Shown: positions 27,016 through 36,089 of the stretch, piece by piece
Position numbering within the stretch: the first letter of the stretch is position 1
How the letters are laid out: every line of letters starts with the position of its first letter
NCBI GenBank assembly: GCA_963801065.1
Contig: CAWDDG010000003.1
Span: forward strand, 372,001 to 436,000
Reading direction: 5' to 3'
DNA from: CAWDDG01 sp963801065
Lineage (GTDB): Bacteria; Actinomycetota; Actinomycetes; Jiangellales; Jiangellaceae
DNA: 64,000 bases
Notes under the pieces: model-generated
Database searches by the model: none
What the model was told of the DNA's origin: nothing
The model's input: the letters and a program-made list of their open reading frames with translations, nothing else
Program-made: the position numbers and the translations under genes

Positions 27016-27732
27016 TCAGGCAGCCCGGATGTCGCCTGGGTCGGCGCGGATCGCGTGGTGGAGAGCGACGATCCCACCGCTGAGGTTGCGCCACCGGACG
27101 TCGACCCAACCGGCTGAGCCGATCCGGGAGGCGAGAGCGCGCTGGTCGGGCCACGCCCGGATCGAGTCGGCGAGGTAGACGTATGCGTCGGGACTGCTGG
27201 AGACGCGGCGCGCCACCGGTGGAAGGGCTCGCATCAGGTACTCGACGTACACGGTCCGGAACGGCGCCCAGGTCGGGTGACTGAACTCGCAGATCACGAG
27301 CCGTCCGCCCGGTCGGGTCACGCGCAGCATCTCCCGTAGCCCGGCATCGGGGTCGTGGAGGTTTCGCAGGCCGAACGAGATCGTCACGGCGTCGAAGCAC
27401 GCGTCCGCGAACGGCAGCCGCATCGCGTCGCCCGCGACGAACGGCAGGTGAGCGCGGCGGCGCTTGCCCTCGCGAAGCATGCCGAGCGAGAAGTCGCACG
27501 GCACGACCTCGGCTCCGGCCGCGCGGAACGGTTCACTGGAGGTGCCTGTGCCGGCTGCGAGGTCGAGTACCCGTTCGCCCGGCCGGGCCGCGACGGCTAT
27601 CTCGACGGCGCGCCGCCACCACCGATCCTGGCCCAGCGAGAGCACGTCGTTGGTGAGGTCGTACCGCGCGGCTACGCCGTCGAACATCGCCGCCACCTCG
27701 TGCGGCTGCTTGTCCAGCGAGGCCCGAGTCAC
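27016..27732 (-). CDS. menG: Demethylmenaquinone methyltransferase
   Basis: The last step of menaquinone synthesis: SAM-dependent C-methylation of the naphthoquinone ring. The 238-residue product starts TRASLDKQPHEVAAMFDGVA, as actinobacterial MenG/UbiE proteins do, and contains the SAM loop VLDLAAGTG near residue 60 and ISFGLRNLHDPDAGL. The GTG at 27732 was chosen by this family start; a GTG at 27765 also opens the frame. It is encoded 200 bp upstream of the reductase gene on the same strand. Confidence 0.93.
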   Translation of the reverse strand: MTRASLDKQPHEVAAMFDGVAARYDLTNDVLSLGQDRWWRRAVEIAVAARPGERVLDLAAGTGTSSEPFRAAGAEVVPCDFSLGMLREGKRRRAHLPFVAGDAMRLPFADACFDAVTISFGLRNLHDPDAGLREMLRVTRPGGRLVICEFSHPTWAPFRTVYVEYLMRALPPVARRVSSSPDAYVYLADSIRAWPDQRALASRIGSAGWVDVRWRNLSGGIVALHHAIRADPGDIRAA

Positions 27733-27767
27733 GACGGGCAGCCTACGGCGGGCCAGCAAGCCCACCT

Positions 27768-27890
27768 GTCAGGCCGGACAAGTCGGCGACCTGCGGTCGC
27801 GCCTTCAACGAGCCTGACAACTCGACAGTGTCACCAGTTGTCAGGACCGCACGAGGAGTCGCCGCACGCAGCCAACCTGTCCGGCCTGAC
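27768..27890. repeat. Composite palindrome after the M14 peptidase gene
   Basis: Nested inverse pairs: GTCAGGCCGGACA (27768-27780) with TGTCCGGCCTGAC (27878-27890), GGCGAC with GTCGCC, TGCGGTC (27792-27798) with GACCGCA (27845-27851), and CCTGACAAC (27813-27821) with GTTGTCAGG (27837-27845). The motif CCTGACAACTCGAC also occurs twice in direct orientation. It lies between the intended stop of the M14 gene and the start of menG, overlapping the upstream region of menG. It could stop transcription or be a mobile palindrome. The frameshifted M14 frame reads into it. Confidence 0.7.
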
Positions 27891-30800
27891 AACTCGACGC
27901 GCAGCGCAAGGAGCGGCCGGAGGGCGGGGTCGCCCTGCCCTCCGGCCGCCCGATGCGTACCTCAGTTGAACAGGTGCGCCATCGCCCGCGAGACGAGGTC
28001 GTCGCGCTCGGCCTGCGCGAGCCCTTCGAAGCCGAACCCGGCGTACACGGTGTCCTCCGTGGTCGTGGCGGCTCCTTCCTCGAACCCGAGCTGGGTGCGG
28101 GTGCAGTCGTTGGTGTTGGCGACCGAGCCCTCTGGCGAGCCGGAAACCGTCCAGCCAGCCGAGGTCGGTTTCGAACCCAGTCGTACCTGCCGCTTGTTGA
28201 CCGTCGACCAGGACCGTGATGTCGTCCAGGAAGACGCCGATGCCCTGGGTGGCCCAGTCGCTCACGTAGGCGATGGACACCTCGACCTGCTGGCCGGCAT
28301 AAGCCGACAGGTCGACCGACCACTCCGACCAACCCTGGGACGAGCCGGTGGCCGCATTCCAGTCGCCGGTCGAGCCGGTCGGCTCGCATGCCGGCCCCTG
28401 GTAGTGGGTGATGAACGGGTGCAACTCATCCCAGCCCGCGGGGCAACTCTCGCCCGTGGACTGCGCGGTGTGACCGTTGGCGTCCGGCAGGGTCGTCCAG
28501 TCGTCCGAACCCACCGGGTGCGCCTCGACGAACAGGAAGTCCCAGTCCGTCTCGGTGTCGTACGAGCTGAAGAACCTGAGCTCGCCCGACGTCGCGCCAG
28601 TGAGGTCAATGGTCTGGGTCAGCCGCTTGTACGAAACATCGGCCTGCTGGCTGTAGACGTAGAACGCGCCGGTGTGCGGGTCGAACGGCCCGCCCGGGAT
28701 GTCCCAGTCCAGCGGAGCAGCACTGGCGAACTGCGGGAACTCCGCCGGTGGCAGGAAGCTCGAGGTGGTGAGCAGCAGGCCGGTGTGGTTCTGGTTCTGC
28801 GCCGAACCCGCTGCGTTGAGATCGCCCGTGAACCCCTCGAACGGCGACGCCTCGCCGACCAGCGCGAACGGCTCCCCGTTCTCGTCGGTGCCGCCGTCGC
28901 TGATGTTGACGTAGGCACCCAGCCAGTACTGCTGGAAGTCGTTGAAGAACTGCAGGCACGGGTACTGGCCCGGGGTCTTGCACTCCGGAGGCGCAAACGG
29001 GTTGTAGTAGAACGCGCCGTTGGCCGCCTGGGCGAACTGGTTGAACTTGCCGGCCGCGAGGAGCTTGCCTCCTTCGTTGACGTAGTCGCGCGCCGCGAGC
29101 TCGATGTCGACGGCCGCCTCGGCCGTCGTACTCGGAACCTGGCTCCGCGACCGCAGGATGATGTCGTTGCCGGTCTCCCAGACCACGGCTTCGTAGTGCG
29201 AGAGAACCCCGAGGTGGTGGGGCGCCTCTCGGTCCATGACGTCGAAGTCGTAGACGTCGCTGCTGAACCCGGCGGCGTCGAGCGATGAGGCGTACTCGTC
29301 GACGTACTGGGCGCTGGTGAGGCCCTGCACCGGGCTGAGGCCGGTCACGTCCTCGGCCGCCAGTATGAGAACGTCGCCGCCGATGTCATCGTGCACGGTG
29401 TAGGTGAACGGAACCGTCTTCACGACCGCGTTCCCTGTGCCGACACCAGCGTTGACACCGGTGAACCACACCTCGACCTGGTCACCCGGCTCGGCGGCGA
29501 TGGTGCCACGGAACTCGCCGTAGTAGTCGTCGTGGGTGTCGCCGTAGCGCTCTCCGCCTTGCCATTCCTCGACCTCGGTCGAGACCGGTGCGCCGCCGTT
29601 GACCGAGTAGTTGAGCAGGACGTCGACCAGCGACCGCTTGGCCGTCACGGCGACATCCTGGCTGGTCCCGTACGAGACCGGGAACGGGTCGGACACGAGA
29701 TCTGGCGCGTCGGACTGTCCCTTGATCGTCGTTGGCACGACGGGGTCGTCGGGATCGTGGGTCGACTGGGCGACGGCCAAGGCGAATGGGATGTTCTTCT
29801 CGAACTCCGCCTGGATGAGCTCCTCGTCGTCCGGGAAATTGAAGCCGCTCACGCAGTCCTCGGCGAGCCACTCGTCGTCGGGCACCGAGTCCGAGGCGAC
29901 CTCGCAGGTCGACATCTCCGGCGTGAAGCCGAGGGTGCCGTACTCGACCGTGGCATGGGTGTCGGTGTCGCCGTTGGTGATGTAGAGCTCGGCCGAGATG
30001 TCGGGGTCGTATCCGTCCACGGCCGGATCCTTGTCCGTGCCGACCATGGCTTGGTAGATCACGTCGTCCGGCGACGGCGTGTTGAACTGCCATCCGATCC
30101 CGTAGAGCAGCAACTCGGCTGCCGAGTGGTAGTTGACGAAGAACTCGAAGCCGATAGTCGCGAACAGGTTGTCGAGCGCCTGGGTCTCCGGCTCCGAGCT
30201 CGGTCCAGTGCCCCGGTAGGTCTCGCTCGCGGGGTCCGGCGAGGAGCCCTCGTTGTCGTAGCCCCACTTGGTTGCGAAGTTACGGTTCGGGTCGACACCG
30301 TCACCGACCGTGATCTGGCCGTCGCCGTTGTTGTCGCGCAGATTCTTGCGCCACAGCCGGTCGCCCTCAGGATCGAACGTGAAGTCATACCCGTCTGGGT
30401 TGGCCACCGGCAGGAACCACAGCTCGGTGGTGTCCACCAGATCGGTGATCTCTGGGTCGCTGCCGTAGTTGTCCAGGACGTAGTGCATCAGACGACGGGT
30501 CATCTCCGGGACGATCCACTCACGCGCGTGCTGGGTGGCCGCGTAGAGCACCGCCGGCCGGCTTCCGTCCTCCACGTTGTCGGCGTCATTGGTCACCCTG
30601 AGCGCGAGGATCTCCTGACCATTGACGGATTCGCCGATCGAGACGACCTCGGTGAGCTCCGGGAAAGCTTCTGCGGTGGCGATAACCTCGTCCCGGATCC
30701 CACCGTCTTCGCTGTAGGAGCGGTAGACGTCGAAGCCTTGCTCGGCCTGCAACTGCAGCGCCTCGGAGGCAGCGACTCCGTCGACCTCCTTGACCTCGAG

Positions 30801-31088
30801 GTCGACGCCGTCCTTGCGCAACTTGGCGACCTGACTCTTGCTCAGCACCGCCTCTACCTCGACCTTGCCGGCAGCGCCGTCGTCGACGACGAAATCCTTG
30901 GCGTCGAGCCCCAGTTCTCGGATGGATTCCACGCCGGCAGCATCCACCTCGCCGACGTAGACCTCGAGGCCCGATTTGCCAGGTGAGTCGCCTGGCTGAG
31001 CACCGGCCGGAAGTATGGCGATCGCCGCCGTTCCGACCAGGGCAGTTGCGGACAGGACGGCGACGGATCTGCGTCGGAGTGTCCTCAT
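27831..31088 (-). CDS. Secreted M14 zinc carboxypeptidase, C-terminus frameshifted by a 4-bp duplication
   Basis: A large exported peptidase. The signal peptide is at about 1-30. A propeptide-like segment follows, then an M14 domain (about 115-440) with the zinc ligands in TQHAREW (His and Glu) and NYHSAAEL (His), and the general-base Glu in FTPEMSTCE. Two or more beta-rich domains with MAM-like jelly-roll character follow. At 28151-28158 the tetramer CCAG is doubled. Removing one copy restores a frame that ends AGFGFEGLAQAERDD and stops at 27962-27964, giving 1040 residues, an exact codon number. As written, the frame instead gives a 1085-residue protein with about 105 Arg/Pro-rich residues at its end. 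This is either a real mutation or a sequence error. Confidence 0.85.
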   Translation of the reverse strand: MRTLRRRSVAVLSATALVGTAAIAILPAGAQPGDSPGKSGLEVYVGEVDAAGVESIRELGLDAKDFVVDDGAAGKVEVEAVLSKSQVAKLRKDGVDLEVKEVDGVAASEALQLQAEQGFDVYRSYSEDGGIRDEVIATAEAFPELTEVVSIGESVNGQEILALRVTNDADNVEDGSRPAVLYAATQHAREWIVPEMTRRLMHYVLDNYGSDPEITDLVDTTELWFLPVANPDGYDFTFDPEGDRLWRKNLRDNNGDGQITVGDGVDPNRNFATKWGYDNEGSSPDPASETYRGTGPSSEPETQALDNLFATIGFEFFVNYHSAAELLLYGIGWQFNTPSPDDVIYQAMVGTDKDPAVDGYDPDISAELYITNGDTDTHATVEYGTLGFTPEMSTCEVASDSVPDDEWLAEDCVSGFNFPDDEELIQAEFEKNIPFALAVAQSTHDPDDPVVPTTIKGQSDAPDLVSDPFPVSYGTSQDVAVTAKRSLVDVLLNYSVNGGAPVSTEVEEWQGGERYGDTHDDYYGEFRGTIAAEPGDQVEVWFTGVNAGVGTGNAVVKTVPFTYTVHDDIGGDVLILAAEDVTGLSPVQGLTSAQYVDEYASSLDAAGFSSDVYDFDVMDREAPHHLGVLSHYEAVVWETGNDIILRSRSQVPSTTAEAAVDIELAARDYVNEGGKLLAAGKFNQFAQAANGAFYYNPFAPPECKTPGQYPCLQFFNDFQQYWLGAYVNISDGGTDENGEPFALVGEASPFEGFTGDLNAAGSAQNQNHTGLLLTTSSFLPPAEFPQFASAAPLDWDIPGGPFDPHTGAFYVYSQQADVSYKRLTQTIDLTGATSGELRFFSSYDTETDWDFLFVEAHPVGSDDWTTLPDANGHTAQSTGESCPAGWDELHPFITHYQGPACEPTGSTGDWNAATGSSQGWSEWSVDLSAYAGQQVEVSIAYVSDWATQGIGVFLDDITVLVDGQQAAGTTGFETDLGWLDGFRLARGLGRQHQRLHPHPARVRGRSRHDHGGHRVRRVRLRRARAGRARRPRLAGDGAPVQLRYASGGRRAGRPRPPAAPCAARRVVRPDRLAACGDSSCGPDNW

Positions 31089-31244
31089 TGACCTCTCCCT
31101 CGTTTGCGGGCGCCCGGATCCCCGTGACGGGCCAAGTTCTCCGCGAGCCTTGTGTGATGTCTCTCACGTGTCAAGGTGCGCCAAACCTCCTTCGCTCCGC
31201 GGAGGCGGAAGAAACGGCAGATGTGACACGTACCCTCGGGTGAC
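31089..31244. promoter_or_regulatory. Divergent promoter region between the M14 peptidase gene and menF
   Basis: A 156-bp gap between two genes read in opposite directions. GAGGGAGAGG on the minus strand close to 31088 is the likely ribosome site for the peptidase. I see no clear operator. Confidence 0.4.
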
Positions 31245-32511
31245 GTGACGACCGTGCGCGCGCCGATCCGTGATCCGGCGCCGCTCGTGGTGCGGACGGT
31301 CGGCATCCCCGATCCGGGCCCGTTGCTCGGGTTGTTCCCCGAGGACGCGCCGCTGGCGTGGGTCCGGCGAGGGGAGGGACTTGTCGGGTGGGGGCGCGCG
31401 GCGTCGTTCGAGGCGCACGGCTCGCGGCGGTTCGCCGACGCCGGCCGGTGGTGGGGTGACCTGGTCGGCGCGGCCGTCGTCCGCGACGAGGTCGGCCTGC
31501 CAGGCTGCGGGCCCGTCGCGTTCGGCTCGTTCACTTTCGCCGATGGCCCAGCCATCTCGGTCCTGGTCCTCCCGGAGGTCGTCGTCGGGCACCGCGGCGG
31601 GCGCTGGTGGGTGACCACGGTGGGCGTCGAAGGGGCGCTGCCGCCGTCCGGCTTCGCGTTCCGCGGCGACCGTGGCCCGTCGCCCCGACACCGTCGCCTT
31701 CGCCGACGGTGCGCGCAGCGGCGCGGAGTGGGAACTGGTCGTCGCGGAGGCGGTCCGCCGGATCTCGGATGGCGACCTCGAGAAGGTCGTACTCGCCCGG
31801 GATCTGGTGGCCGAGTCACCGACGCCCGTCGATCCGCGCTGGCCGCTCGTCCGGCTCGCCGAGCGCTACCCGAGGTGTTGGACGTTCAGCGTCGACGGAC
31901 TGATCGGTGCCACACCCGAGATGCTGGTCCGGTTGGAGCGCGGCCTGGTCACCTCTCGCGTACTCGCCGGAACCATCCGGCGCACCGGCGACGACGCCCA
32001 CGACCTGGCGCTGGCCGCGTCGCTGGCCCGGTCGAGCAAGGACCTCGAGGAGCACGAGTACGCGGTCGCGTCGGTGGCCCGCGCCCTCGCGCCGCACTGC
32101 TCGGGCACCAACGTCCCGGAGACGCCGTTCGTCCTCCACCTCGCGAACGTCATGCACCTGGCGACGGACGTCACGGGGGTGGCGGCCGACGCGTCCAGCT
32201 CGCTGGCGCTGGCGGCGGCACTGCACCCGACGGCGGCCGTGTGTGGCACACCGACGGCGGACGCGGCCCTGCTGATCGACGAGATCGAGGGCATGGACCG
32301 CGGCCGGTACGCCGGTCCGGTGGGCTGGATCGACGCGTCCGGCGACGGCGAATGGGGCATCGCTCTGCGCTGCGCCCAGGTCGACCCGGACGATCCGGCA
32401 CGGCTACGCCTGTTCGCGGGATGCGGGATCGTCGCGGGGTCCGACCCCGAGGCGGAGCTCGCGGAGAGCGTCGCCAAGCTGGTGCCGATGCGGGACGCCC
32501 TCTCCGGCTGA
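31245..32511 (+). pseudogene. menF: Isochorismate synthase, interrupted by a +1 frameshift
   Basis: Isochorismate synthase converts chorismate for menaquinone synthesis. The N-terminal part is read in the frame starting at GTG 31245 to about 31660. The catalytic part is read in the next frame and contains RISDGDLEKVVLARDL, GATPEMLVRLERG, LAGTIRRTGD, SSKDLEEHEYAV, HPTAAVCGTP and the C-terminal GCGIVAGSDPEAEL. One extra base between about 31625 and 31675 explains the break: without it the gene would give 421 residues, the usual family length. As the pathway is otherwise complete and probably essential, a sequence error is a strong alternative to real inactivation. Confidence 0.85.
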
Positions 32512-32527
32512 GCTCTTCCTGGCCCGG

Positions 32528-34267
32528 TCAGCGCAGGGCATCGGCGACCGCTGCGCGCAAGCGAGCGTGCAGTTCGCGGTGGCCGCTGCGGTCGACGGCG
32601 AGCTCGACGACGCGCAGACCACGCTGCGGCGCGAGGGCGTCGTCGAGCCTGTCGATCGGCACCCGCTCGAACGACGTGCGCGTCGCGGCGCACAGGGCCT
32701 CGAGATCGGCTCCGTGCGGGGTGCCGAAGACCCGCTCGAACGACGCTGAATGCTCCGGAGCCCCCTGTTCGAGGAGCGCGAACACGCCGCCGCCGTCGTC
32801 GTTGAGTACGACGATGCACAGGTCGGGCCCGGGTTCGTCCGGCCCGAGAACCAGACCGTTGGCGTCGTGCAGGAACGTCAGATCTCCCATGATCGCGTAG
32901 CCGGGGATGAGCTCTGCTTCGCCCCCGGCGAGCGCCGCACCCACGGCGGCCGAGACGGTTCCGTCGATCCCCGAGACACCTCGGTTGGCAAGGACGGAGG
33001 ACGGAAGCGATTCTCCCAGCAGGTCGACGTCACGGACCACCGACGACGACCCGAGAAACAGCACGGCGTCCGCCGGCAGCGCTCGAAGGATCCCTCGCAC
33101 AGCGGCAACGCCGGTCGGCCGTGCATGGTCCGTCAGCGAGTCGTCCAGCACCCTGTCGACGGCCGCTCGGGCACGCTCACCGGCGGCGGTCCAAGAGCTG
33201 GACCAGGCCGGCGCCGGCGGCACGGCCAAGGATTGCCGGGCGGCGCGCCAGAGCACGGCCTCCGGGTGCACGCGGCGCGCCGCATGTGCCATGTCGGCCC
33301 AGGCCGGTCCCGACGTCACGACCTCGACGGGAGCGACCGATCCACCGGTCAATCGGGCGACCGAACGCGACAGCGTCGGCCGCCCGACGACGAGCACTCG
33401 GCCGGGAGTGTTGTCGCGCAGCCACCGCTCGCTGCCGACGACGAGCGGTGCGCACGCCACGCCCTCGGTCTTGTGCCGCCACCAGGGCTCGGCGATGACC
33501 GGCCACCCGCGCCGTTGAGCAACCTCCCACGTGGCCGCGGCGAGCACCGGCGTGGCAGCGCCGAGCACGACGAGCGTCGAGGGCTCATCGCCGAGGTCGG
33601 GCGTTCCGATCTCGCTCCGCACCGGCGTGACAGCCGGCGACGGCCAGGGGTCAGCCTCGGTCCACGGTGCGTCACCGGCACGTCCGTCCAGCGGCTCGAC
33701 CCAGGTGTCGTCGCCGCCGGGAACGAGCGGATCGCGGAAGGCGACGTCGATGTGCACCGGGCCAGGGTCACTGCCGACCGCGCCGGTTGCGGCCACCCAT
33801 GCCCTGGAGACAGTCGAGCGCCAGTAGGCGACCTGTCCGAGCCGTTCGGTCGGCGCCGCGATCTCGTGGAAGAGCCGGACGGCGCCGGCGAAGATGCCCG
33901 CCTGGTCCGTGGTCTGGTTCGCGCCGACGCCGCGCAACTCGTCCGGACGGTCCGCGGTCAGGAGGAGGAGCGGCACGCCGGCGTGGTGCGCCTCCAGCAC
34001 AGCCGGATGAAGGTTGGCCACCGCTGTCCCCGATGTGGTGACGACCGCGGCTGGGACACCGGTCGCCTTCGCCATCCCCAGCGCGGTGAACCCCGCCGAC
34101 CGCTCGTCGAGGCGAACATGCAAGCGCAGCCGGCCCGCCACCTCAGCCGCGTGCAGCGCGAACGCCAGCGGAGCGCTGCGCGAGCCCGGCGCGAGCACGA
34201 CCTCGGCGACGCCGCAGCGGACGAGCTCGTCGACCAGCACGCGCGCGAGCGCCGTCGACGGGTTCAC
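32528..34267 (-). CDS. menD: 2-succinyl-5-enolpyruvyl-6-hydroxy-3-cyclohexene-1-carboxylate synthase
   Basis: A ThDP enzyme that joins isochorismate and 2-oxoglutarate, 579 residues. Motifs are VLAPGSRSAPLAFALH (about 20-35), LDERSAGFTALGMAK with the catalytic Glu, TSGTAVANLHPAVLEA, TADRPDELRGVGANQTT, and the ThDP/Mg site GDLTFLHDANGL followed by NDDGGGVF. The GTG at 34267 matches the family start. The frame stays open upstream only because it crosses the palindrome at 34314-34417. It is convergent with menF (16 bp between stops). Confidence 0.93.
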   Translation of the reverse strand: MNPSTALARVLVDELVRCGVAEVVLAPGSRSAPLAFALHAAEVAGRLRLHVRLDERSAGFTALGMAKATGVPAAVVTTSGTAVANLHPAVLEAHHAGVPLLLLTADRPDELRGVGANQTTDQAGIFAGAVRLFHEIAAPTERLGQVAYWRSTVSRAWVAATGAVGSDPGPVHIDVAFRDPLVPGGDDTWVEPLDGRAGDAPWTEADPWPSPAVTPVRSEIGTPDLGDEPSTLVVLGAATPVLAAATWEVAQRRGWPVIAEPWWRHKTEGVACAPLVVGSERWLRDNTPGRVLVVGRPTLSRSVARLTGGSVAPVEVVTSGPAWADMAHAARRVHPEAVLWRAARQSLAVPPAPAWSSSWTAAGERARAAVDRVLDDSLTDHARPTGVAAVRGILRALPADAVLFLGSSSVVRDVDLLGESLPSSVLANRGVSGIDGTVSAAVGAALAGGEAELIPGYAIMGDLTFLHDANGLVLGPDEPGPDLCIVVLNDDGGGVFALLEQGAPEHSASFERVFGTPHGADLEALCAATRTSFERVPIDRLDDALAPQRGLRVVELAVDRSGHRELHARLRAAVADALR

Positions 34268-34313
34268 GTCCCCAAGTGTCCCCGACGCCGTGGCGGCTGG
34301 CGGCACAAGGCCA

Positions 34314-34417
34314 GCAGGAGATGGCCGGATGCTCCGGCGGGCGTCTAAAGAGCGATCCGTGGCACGTTTCACCGCCACGGATCGCGGAGCCCGCAGGAGC
34401 ATCCGGCCATCTCCTGC
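34314..34417. repeat. 104-bp palindrome between menC and menD (family shared with resB)
   Basis: A perfect 22-bp outer stem (34314-34335 with 34396-34417; arms start GCAGGAGATGGCCGG and end CCGGCCATCTCCTGC). Inside are GCGGGC with GCCCGC, and GCGATCCGTGGC (34352-34363) with GCCACGGATCGC (34374-34385). It begins one base after the menC stop and ends 46 bp before the menD start. A 60-bp core (34336-34395) recurs with 54 identities, in inverse orientation, inside resB (45942-46001). A T-A for C-G exchange in the stem is compensated on both arms. Confidence 0.88.
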
Positions 34418-34418
34418 G

Positions 34419-35384
34419 TCAATCAGCTGCGAGCGCCGACACGCGCGCGACGCGTTCCCTCCACCACACGGCGGTCCCGTCGTCGACGCTCGCACCGGCG
34501 AGCAGCGCCGGGTCCGGTTCCGGCCGTCTCACGGGCAACGAGCCGTCGGCAGCCACCAACGGTTCGGCGACCACGTCGCGCGAGAACAGTCCGACGGTGG
34601 CGAGGCCGCAGGCGTAGGGCAGCTCCGGCAACGCGGCCGCCAGGGCCACGCCAGCAGCAATGCCCACCGAGGTCTCGAGGGCGCTCGACACCACGACCGG
34701 AAGCCCGATCTCCGCGGCGATCCGCAGGCCGGCGAGTACCCCGCCCAGCGGCTGTACCTTGAGGACCGCGACGTCTGCGGCGTCGAGCCGGGCCACCCGG
34801 AGCGGGTCGTCGGCTCGCCGGATCGACTCGTCGGCTGCGATCGGAACGTCGACGCGGCGACGCACCGCCGCGAGGTCCTCGACGGTCGCGCAGGGCTGCT
34901 CCGCATATTCGAGACCCCCGGCGGCCCGGTCGTATACGGGCAGCAGCTGCGACGCCGTGGAAACGTCCCACGCCCCATTGGCATCGATGCGGATCCGGCC
35001 GGCCGCACCGAGCGCGTCGCGAACGGCCTCCAGGCGCGCCTCGTCGTCGCGCGAGGTCTGGCCGGGCTCGGCCACCTTGACCTTGACCGTCAGACAGCCC
35101 GGAAACCGGGCCAGCACGGCGGCGACAGCCTCGGGCGCCACGGCCGGGACCGTCGCGTTCACCGGAACGCGCTCGCGAACGGCCGGCGGCCAGCCGATGT
35201 CGGCCGCTTCAATGGCCGCGCGCCACCAGGTGACGGCCTCCGCGTCGTCGTACTCGCGGAACGGCGAGAACTCGCCCCATCCGGCGGTTCCCCGCACCAG
35301 GACACCCTCCCGCACCTCGACACCGCGGAACCGCGTGCGCAGTGGAAGGGCGTAGACGTGAAGATCGGCACCGTCGCCGGTCAT
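34419..35384 (-). CDS. menC: o-Succinylbenzoate synthase
   Basis: An enolase-superfamily dehydratase, 321 residues. It has the short N-terminal capping domain, the catalytic KVKV segment (CLTVKVKVAEP, about 110), RIDANGAWDV with the first metal Asp, YAEQPCATVEDL, and AADES with further metal ligands. The ATG overlaps the stop of the upstream lipoprotein gene (ATGA). Transcription toward menD passes the 104-bp palindrome. Confidence 0.92.
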   Translation of the reverse strand: MTGDGADLHVYALPLRTRFRGVEVREGVLVRGTAGWGEFSPFREYDDAEAVTWWRAAIEAADIGWPPAVRERVPVNATVPAVAPEAVAAVLARFPGCLTVKVKVAEPGQTSRDDEARLEAVRDALGAAGRIRIDANGAWDVSTASQLLPVYDRAAGGLEYAEQPCATVEDLAAVRRRVDVPIAADESIRRADDPLRVARLDAADVAVLKVQPLGGVLAGLRIAAEIGLPVVVSSALETSVGIAAGVALAAALPELPYACGLATVGLFSRDVVAEPLVAADGSLPVRRPEPDPALLAGASVDDGTAVWWRERVARVSALAAD

Positions 35385-35923
35385 GATCCGGCGACGTCCA
35401 GGGAACCGGTCAGGTGCTCGAACGTCTCCTCGACGAGCTCGCGCCGGTCGGCCGGGCCGGCGACGAGCGGCTGGAGGACGTGATCGTCGGCGTTGACGAG
35501 CTGGAAGAGCACGACGTTGCCCCGTCCGTAGGAGACCTCGACATCGACTGCGTCGTGCCCGTCGACGTCGGTCTCGCGCTTCGATACCACCGTGCCGTCG
35601 AGGCTGAATGCGACCTGCTGCACGCCCTCGTCCAAGTCGTACCGGCCGCCGCCGGTGTCGAGGACGTTGAACCCGACCTCGACCGCACCGCCTGCGGCCG
35701 TCGTCGCGTAGTTGCGCAGTGTGACCGACGAGCCGTCGGCGTCGGGCGCGGTCTCGGACTGTGGCCGGGTCGGCTGGGGCAGCTCGATGCTGGCGCCGCT
35801 GGGCTGGTCGGTGACGGTGATCCAGCCGGAGGCTGCTGGCTCCGGCTCGCTCTTCCCGCACGCACCCGACACGACGACGAGCGCACCGCAGAGCGCGAGT
35901 CGCGAGAGGGAACGGCTGTTCAT
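35381..35923 (-). CDS. Putative lipoprotein upstream of menC
   Basis: A 180-residue protein with a lipoprotein signal: MNSRSLSRLALCGALVVV followed by the lipobox SGAC, making Cys22 or the adjacent Cys the lipidated residue. The mature part is Thr/Val/Asp-rich with beta-strand pattern and no recognised domain. A similar fold is seen in actinobacterial lipoproteins that contain a KREGDVDGHDA-like segment, but the function is unknown. It overlaps menC by four bases, so the two are co-translated. Confidence 0.75.
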   Translation of the reverse strand: MNSRSLSRLALCGALVVVSGACGKSEPEPAASGWITVTDQPSGASIELPQPTRPQSETAPDADGSSVTLRNYATTAAGGAVEVGFNVLDTGGGRYDLDEGVQQVAFSLDGTVVSKRETDVDGHDAVDVEVSYGRGNVVLFQLVNADDHVLQPLVAGPADRRELVEETFEHLTGSLDVAGS

Positions 35924-36089
35924 GGGAGAGCTCCCCCGAGCACATATCGGCCGTCGACAACCACCCGCGAGCCTAGTCCAACATCAGCCGCGCCGGGGTG
36001 ATCAACGCGCGCCCTGTGGACCGATCGTCTGCGCTCCCGTGACGGCCGACCTCCTATCCTCGCGGGGTGACACCAGCGAAGGAATGGCC

